64,000 nt of DNA, from assembly GCF_030403745.1 (NCBI RefSeq), contig NZ_JAQMWP010000008.1:124001-188000 (forward strand). The letters are read 5' to 3'. Source of the DNA: Streptomyces sp. S.PB5 (GTDB lineage: Bacteria > Actinomycetota > Actinomycetes > Streptomycetales > Streptomycetaceae). Numbering within the stretch: the stretch's first letter is position 1; the number at the start of each line of letters is the position of its first letter. Of this stretch, positions 59,455-64,000 are shown in pieces. Both the position numbers and the translations under genes were made by a program. The notes under the pieces are model-generated. The model worked only from the letters and a program-made list of their open reading frames with translations, did not search any database and was not told the DNA's origin.

Positions 59455-61947
59455 CTACAGCTTCTCCACGGGCGCATACCGCAGCAGCAACCGCTTCGGC
59501 TTGGCGTCCCCGAAGTCGATGGTCGCCTCCGCGTTCGCCCCCGTGCCCTTCACCGAAGTCACGGTGCCGAGCCCGAACTGGTCGTGGGTGACCCGGTCAC
59601 CGACGGCCAGCGAGACGACCGGCTTGTCGGAAGCGCGGCTCGTGGCGAAGCCGGACGCGCCCCTGGCCGAGGAGCGGGAGCGGGACGAGGACAGCGAGGC
59701 GGCGACACCGGAGGCCGGGCCGCCGGACGAGGGCGCCGGAGCCGTGGCACCCGTCCGCTTCCAGTCGACGTGCTGTTCCGGGATCTCCGACAGGAACCGC
59801 GAGGGCGGGTTGTACGACGGCTGCCCCCACGCGCTCCGCAACGACGAGCGGGTCAGGTACAGCCGCTCCCGCGCGCGCGTGATGCCGACGTAGGCGAGGC
59901 GCCGCTCCTCCTCCAGTTCCTTGGTCTGGCCGAGGGAGCGCATGTGCGGGAAGACGCCGTCCTCCATGCCGGTGAGGAAGACGACCGGGAACTCAAGTCC
60001 CTTGGCGGTGTGGAGAGTCATCAGGGTGATGACGCCCGAGCCGTCCTCGTCCTCGTCGGGGATCTGGTCGGAGTCGGCGACGAGCGCGACCCGCTCCAGG
60101 AAGGCGGCGAGTCCGGGGGAATCCTCCCCCTCTGCCGTCTCCTGCTCGAACTCCAGGGCCACGGCGGCGAGTTCCTGGAGGTTCTCGATGCGGGTCTCGT
60201 CCTGCGGGTCGGTGGAGGCCTGCAACTCGGCGAGATAGCCGGTGCGTTCGAGCACCGCCTCCAGGACGGTCGCGGGTCCGGCGCCGGACTCGACGATCGT
60301 CCGCAGCTCCTCCATCAGCACGTTGAACCGCTTCACGGCGTTCGTCGACCGCGCGGCCATGCCGTACGCCTCGTCGACGCGCTTGAGCGCCTGCGGGAAG
60401 CTGATCTTCTCGCGCTGGGAGAGGGCGTCGATCATCGCCTCGGCGCGCTCGCCGATGCCCCGCTTGGGGACGTTCAGGATCCGGCGCAGCGGCACCGAGT
60501 CCTCGGGGTTGGCGAGCACCCGCAGGTAGGCCAGGACGTCCCGGACCTCCTTGCGCTCGTAGAAGCGGACGCCGCCGACGACCTTGTAGGGCAGGCCGAC
60601 GCGGATGAAGATCTCCTCGAAGACTCGGGACTGGGCGTTGGTGCGGTAGAAGACGGCGACATCGCCGGCCTTCGCGTCGCCCGAGTCCGTCAGTCGGTCT
60701 ATCTCCTCGGCGACGAACTGTGCCTCGTCGTGCTCGGTGTCGGCGACATAGCCGGTGATGCGCGCGCCCGCGCCCGCGTTGGTCCACAGGTTCTTGGGGC
60801 GGCGGGACTCGTTGCGCTCGATGACCGCGTTGGCCGCGCTCAGGATCGTCTGTGTGGAGCGGTAGTTCTGCTCCAGCAGGATCGTCGTCGCGTTCGGGTA
60901 GTCCTCCTCGAACTGGAGGATGTTGCGGATCGTCGCACCGCGGAAGGCGTAGATCGACTGGTCGGCGTCACCGACGACGCAGAGCTCGGCGGGCGGGACG
61001 TCGAACTCGTTGGGCGGGGTGTCCTCGTCGTGCGCGCCCGTCCCGACCAGTTCCCTGACCAGCGCGTACTGGGCGTGGTTGGTGTCCTGGTACTCGTCGA
61101 CCAGGACATGGCGGAAGCGGCGGCGGTAGTGCTCGGCGACGTCCGGGAAGGCGCGCAGCAGATTGACCGTCGTCATGATCAGGTCGTCGAAGTCGAGGGC
61201 GTTGGCCTCGCGCAGCCGCGACTGGTACATGGCGTAGGCCTGGGCGAGGGTCTTCTCGAAGCCGTCGGTTGCCTGGGCGGCGAAGTCCTCCTCGTCGATC
61301 AGCTCGTTCTTCAGGTTCGAGATCTTGGCGCTGAAGGACTTGGGCGGGAAGCGCTTGGGGTCGAGGTCGAGGTCACGGCAGACCAGGGCCATCAGACGCT
61401 TGGAGTCGGCCGCGTCGTAGATCGAGAACGACGACGTGAAGCCGAGCTTCTTGGATTCCCTGCGCAGGATCCGCACACACGCGCTGTGGAACGTCATGAC
61501 CCACATCGCGTTGGCGCGCGGACCGACGAGCTGTTCGACGCGCTCCTTCATCTCGCCGGCGGCCTTGTTGGTGAAGGTGATCGCGAGGATCTGGCCCGGG
61601 TGGACGTTCCGCTCGGCCAGCAGGTAGGCGATGCGGTGGGTGAGCACCCGTGTCTTGCCGGAACCGGCACCGGCCACGATGAGCAGCGGGGTGTCGGAGT
61701 GGATCACGGCCGCGCGCTGGTTCTCGTTGAGTCCCTCGATGAGCGCGGCCGCGTCCAGGACCGGGCGCGGGGCGCCGTCGCGGTAGTACGCGTCCCGGTC
61801 CGGCGGCACGTCGAACTTCCCGCCGAACAGATCGTCCGGAACGGGTTCCGGTCCGTGCTCGTCCTCGGGCGGTGGCGGGGGCTCCTCCTCGCGGCCCTTA
61901 GGGGCCTGGAGGTCCGCCAGGAAGCTGTCGTCAAAGAGGCTGCTCAT
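59455..61947 (-). CDS. pcrA: ATP-dependent DNA helicase PcrA/UvrD
   Basis: 830 aa superfamily 1A 3'-5' helicase. Walker A VAGAGSGKTRVLTHRIAYLLAERNV, ITFTNKAAGEMKERV (Ia), VDEYQDTNHAQYALV (II), VVGDADQSIYAFRGA (III), LEQNYRS (IV), VMTLHTAKGLEFPVVFLTGMEDGVFPH (V) and EERRLAYVGITRARERLYL (VI). The N-terminal ~75 residues are an acidic extension. It unwinds DNA in nucleotide excision and mismatch repair and removes RecA. The damage-type promoter upstream and GGGGAG before ATG 61947 fit induction by DNA damage. Confidence 0.97.
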   Translation of the reverse strand: MSSLFDDSFLADLQAPKGREEEPPPPPEDEHGPEPVPDDLFGGKFDVPPDRDAYYRDGAPRPVLDAAALIEGLNENQRAAVIHSDTPLLIVAGAGSGKTRVLTHRIAYLLAERNVHPGQILAITFTNKAAGEMKERVEQLVGPRANAMWVMTFHSACVRILRRESKKLGFTSSFSIYDAADSKRLMALVCRDLDLDPKRFPPKSFSAKISNLKNELIDEEDFAAQATDGFEKTLAQAYAMYQSRLREANALDFDDLIMTTVNLLRAFPDVAEHYRRRFRHVLVDEYQDTNHAQYALVRELVGTGAHDEDTPPNEFDVPPAELCVVGDADQSIYAFRGATIRNILQFEEDYPNATTILLEQNYRSTQTILSAANAVIERNESRRPKNLWTNAGAGARITGYVADTEHDEAQFVAEEIDRLTDSGDAKAGDVAVFYRTNAQSRVFEEIFIRVGLPYKVVGGVRFYERKEVRDVLAYLRVLANPEDSVPLRRILNVPKRGIGERAEAMIDALSQREKISFPQALKRVDEAYGMAARSTNAVKRFNVLMEELRTIVESGAGPATVLEAVLERTGYLAELQASTDPQDETRIENLQELAAVALEFEQETAEGEDSPGLAAFLERVALVADSDQIPDEDEDGSGVITLMTLHTAKGLEFPVVFLTGMEDGVFPHMRSLGQTKELEEERRLAYVGITRARERLYLTRSSLRSAWGQPSYNPPSRFLSEIPEQHVDWKRTGATAPAPSSGGPASGVAASLSSSRSRSSARGASGFATSRASDKPVVSLAVGDRVTHDQFGLGTVTSVKGTGANAEATIDFGDAKPKRLLLRYAPVEKL

Positions 61948-61956
61948 CGCTCCCCG

Positions 61957-61979
61957 AGTCTAGGGCTCCCCACTGACAC
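61957..61979 (-). promoter_or_regulatory. DNA-damage-type promoter of pcrA
   Basis: Minus strand GTGTCAGTGGG (9-base TGTCAGTGG core), 6 nt, TAGACT (TAnnnT), then 9 nt containing GGGGAG before ATG 61947. Spacing is identical to the other three sites. Confidence 0.72.
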
Positions 61980-62034
61980 CCCGCCGCCGCCCCGAGAACA
62001 TGGCCTCTTTTCCGAGGCCGCATCCCGGGCCGTC

Positions 62035-63114
62035 TCAGAACCCGAGGATCTTCCAGACCTGGCCGCCCGGCGTCTTCTCGCCCTCCAGAACCGTCCCGTC
62101 ACGGTCCGCGATCGACCAGGCGGAGACGTACACCTTCCCGTCGTAGGGGTCGACGGTCACGCCCGCCGGGAACGGCACCTTCACATGCGTGCGCTGCCCG
62201 CCGGAGACCTTGGTCACGACGCCCTGGAGGAGCTGGCTGACGTACAGGTCACCACTGTTGTTGAAGGCGATCCCGGTGATCGGTCCGAAGCCCGATTTCC
62301 AGCCGAGGATCTTGCCGGTCCAGGGGTCGACCTTCCACACGCGCGCGGTGGGCTTCTCGGTGAGGCCGTTGAGCTCGCCGACGTAGAGGCTGCCGTCGGG
62401 GCCGAGGGCGAGGGAGGCGGGGACGGACTCGTGTTTGTCGTGGTCGGGGAAGACGGTGAAGGGGCGGGCCTTGCCGTGCGGGGAGACGACGACCAGGTCG
62501 TTCCCGGCGGCGTCGGCGACGATCTTGCGGCCGTCGGGGAGGGCGAGGACGGCGTACGGGTTGGATTCGACGTTCGCCTTGTGGGGGTTGTACTTCAGCT
62601 CCACGGCGGTGATGTCCGCGGCGGTCCTCGCCTTGCCGTGGGTGATCTTCAGGAGCTTGCCGAGCTTGTTCCAGGGCGGGCCGGTCGGGACACCGGCCTC
62701 GGGCGGGGCGAAGGTCTCCACGCCCCAGAGCTCGCCGTAGAGGGCGGAGACGCCGTCCACGCCGGTCGCGAAACCGCCGTCGGGGGCGGCGCCCGAGGGA
62801 AGACCCCGCACCACCCGGTAGTGCTTCCACGCGCCCCCGTCCCAGTAGATCTTGCTGACGGCGGAGGACAGACCGATGCAGGTCTCGCCCTCGGGGCCCT
62901 CCCCGATGCACTTCTTGCCGCCCCGGCCGGCCTCGGCGACGTACAGGTGTCCGCTGTCGTACGAGAGCTGGCGCGGGTTGTCGAGGCCGGTCGCGATGAC
63001 GCGGACGGTCGGCTTGCCCGCGCCGCTTCCCCCCGAGGCGGTCGCGGGGGCGATGCCCGCGGTGGCGGTGAGTGCGACTCCGGTAGCGACGACGAGTGAC
63101 ATACGCAGCTTCAT
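62035..63114 (-). CDS. Secreted ScyD/ScyE-family beta-propeller protein
   Basis: 359 aa. Signal peptide MKLRMSLVVATGVALTATAGIAPATASG. The mature part is a six-bladed-propeller-like series: TVRVIATGLDNPRQLSYDSGHLYVAEAGRGGKKC, GVSALYGELWGVETFAPPE, NPYAVLALPDGRKIVADAAGNDLVVVSPHG, SLALGPDGSLYVGELNGLTEKPTARVWKVDP and ITGIAFNNSGDLYVSQLLQG. It matches the ScyD/ScyE family of secreted actinomycete proteins, whose role is unknown. ATG 63114 was chosen (GGGGA upstream and homology from MKLRM). Confidence 0.87.
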   Translation of the reverse strand: MKLRMSLVVATGVALTATAGIAPATASGGSGAGKPTVRVIATGLDNPRQLSYDSGHLYVAEAGRGGKKCIGEGPEGETCIGLSSAVSKIYWDGGAWKHYRVVRGLPSGAAPDGGFATGVDGVSALYGELWGVETFAPPEAGVPTGPPWNKLGKLLKITHGKARTAADITAVELKYNPHKANVESNPYAVLALPDGRKIVADAAGNDLVVVSPHGKARPFTVFPDHDKHESVPASLALGPDGSLYVGELNGLTEKPTARVWKVDPWTGKILGWKSGFGPITGIAFNNSGDLYVSQLLQGVVTKVSGGQRTHVKVPFPAGVTVDPYDGKVYVSAWSIADRDGTVLEGEKTPGGQVWKILGF

Positions 63115-63411
63115 GGCCGTGTCCCCAATCCCCCTGGCACACCACGGCACCCGACCGTGGCTCAGCCGGCTCGACTGGAAGTTAGCGTCCGGAAGCGGGC
63201 GGACGTCGCCACTCCGGAAGACTCCGGTCGAAATACGTCTAACTCGCCGCAGATCCTTCCGTATTGACCACGACCGGCGAGGCCCTGACCTAAGGTCACG
63301 AAAATGTATCGGGCATATCGAACATCAACCTTCACAGGGGCCACACCCGTTGGCTACCGTGCTGGACAGGCCGTACGACCCCCACCGGCGAACATCGCCG
63401 GGTCGCGCGGC

Positions 63412-63565
63412 CTCCGCTCAATCCGGTCCGCCCCTCCAGGCGGCCCGGAGCCGGGGACCCACACCGACCTTGGGGTGAATCGGCCCGACTTCCCTTCGGG
63501 GAACGGCCGTAGGGCACACCTTCCGAACCACCCGCCCGAACCCGACAGCTAACTCGGTAGGCGGA
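63412..63565 (+). promoter_or_regulatory. c-di-AMP riboswitch (ydaO/yuaA motif)
   Basis: The leader of the NlpC/P60-type gene has, in order: CTCCGC (pairing with GCGGA at 63561-63565 as P1), CTCAAT, GGAGCCGGGGACCCA, TTGGGGTGAATC, GGGGAACGGCCGTAGGG, ACCTTCCGAACC, and CCCGACAGCTAACTCGGTAGGC. These are the conserved blocks of the ydaO aptamer found before Streptomyces cell-wall hydrolases, where c-di-AMP turns expression off. The promoter should lie between 63300 and 63410; the gap 63115-63411 holds no gene. Confidence 0.92.
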
Positions 63566-63587
63566 CCATTGGAAGGAGTCGCCAACC

Positions 63588-64000
63588 TTGGCGTCGCACC
63601 GCAAGTCGCCTCCAGCCGGTACGCGCGTGGCAGGCATACGCACCCCCGCCCTCGCCACTGCCGCCCTCACCTCGGTGGCCCTGCTCTCCCAGACGGCCAC
63701 CGCCGCCCCCTCCACCGATGACAAACCGAGCATCGAGGAGGTGGAGAAGAAGGTCGGCGACCTCTACCGCCAGGCGGAGTCCGCGACCGAGACGTACAAC
63801 TCGGCCAAGGAGAAGACCGCCAAGCAGCGCAAGGAGGTCGACGCCCTCCTCGACGACGTCGCCCGGCGCACCCAGAATCTCAACGAGGCCCGCGAGGAGC
63901 TCGGCACCTTCGCCGCGGCCCAGTACCGCACCGGCGCCTCCGCACCCGACACGGCGACCTTCCTGCTCGCGGACACCCCGCAGGACTACTTCGACCAGAC
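63588..64000 (+). CDS. NlpC/P60-type secreted cell-wall hydrolase, 3' truncated by the window
   Basis: TTG 63588 follows GGAAGGAG. The product starts with a basic, signal-peptide N-terminus (RVAGIRTPALATAALTSVALLSQTATAAP) and continues with the coiled-coil segment IEEVEKKVGDLYRQAESATETYNSAKEKTAKQRKEVDALLDDVARRTQNLNEAREELGTFAAAQYRTG. This N-terminal module is typical of Streptomyces NlpC/P60 endopeptidases; the catalytic part lies beyond the window. The ydaO riboswitch upstream supports a wall-hydrolase role. Confidence 0.85.
   Translation, partial: MASHRKSPPAGTRVAGIRTPALATAALTSVALLSQTATAAPSTDDKPSIEEVEKKVGDLYRQAESATETYNSAKEKTAKQRKEVDALLDDVARRTQNLNEAREELGTFAAAQYRTGASAPDTATFLLADTPQDYFDQ

Noticed and set aside
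59584..63099. A 1171-codon plus-strand open frame opposite pcrA and the propeller gene
   Set aside because: It mirrors real genes with full motif sets on the minus strand; no recognisable domain in its translation.

Overview
The window is a high-GC stretch of a Streptomyces (or very close actinomycete) chromosome. The evidence is the codon bias (G/C at almost every third position, so long antisense open frames shadow most genes), GTG and TTG starts, ATGA/TGATG/GTGA overlaps, leaderless genes with the -10 box 6-9 nt before the start, and Streptomyces-type families (DUF3017, DUF2690, DUF6350, DUF5691, IcmB, MocR, FHA/Ser-Thr kinases). From memory, the order glyA - betaine genes - mdh - folD - purHN - sucCD - icmB - pcrA matches the S. 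coelicolor core region around SCO4797-SCO4840 in inverted orientation. No transposase, integrase, CRISPR, prophage or tRNA was seen.

Layout. 1-9.8 kb: end of a secreted membrane protein; glyA behind a ZTP riboswitch; rocD; a YgiB/YgiC-like lipoprotein plus glutathionylspermidine-synthase-family pair; an EamA permease; a MocR regulator facing a coupled operon of two AhpD-like proteins and a PEP-mutase-family enzyme. 9.8-17.4 kb: a five-gene choline/betaine operon (aldehyde dehydrogenase, choline-oxidase-like enzyme, ABC ATPase, fused permease, binding lipoprotein). 17.5-26.3 kb: an LprG-like secreted protein, a MarR-GNAT fusion with its own operator, mdh, two membrane-anchored HTH paralogues, folD-DUF3017. 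26.4-31.7 kb: an FHA protein and two receptor kinases whose outer domains resemble a lytic transglycosylase and a peptidoglycan-binding domain. 31.7-41.8 kb: an AAA ATPase, purN-purH, DUF4190-like and DUF6350 membrane proteins, an HTH/sigma-like fusion, sucC-sucD. 42.3-45.7 kb: two secreted proteins with 11-residue helical repeats.

46-55.6 kb holds the most interesting system: VWA, DUF5682, MoxR AAA+, SWIM zinc finger and DUF5691 genes, in two divergent, translationally coupled operons. The set recalls the uncharacterised E. coli yehLMPQ locus. Both operons carry the TTGTCAGTGG-N7-TAnnnT DNA-damage (PafBC-type) promoter element, strongly on the SWIM side and weakly on the MoxR side. The same element stands before the AAA ATPase at 32.5 kb and before pcrA at 61.9 kb, so the window appears to hold four members of one damage regulon.

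55.9-64 kb: icmB, a membrane lipase, a membrane-anchored M23 endopeptidase, pcrA, a ScyD-like secreted propeller, and the start of an NlpC/P60-type secreted hydrolase behind a c-di-AMP (ydaO) riboswitch. Together the genes combine one-carbon/purine metabolism, the TCA cycle, osmoprotection, cell-wall remodelling and sensing, and a probable DNA-damage response.
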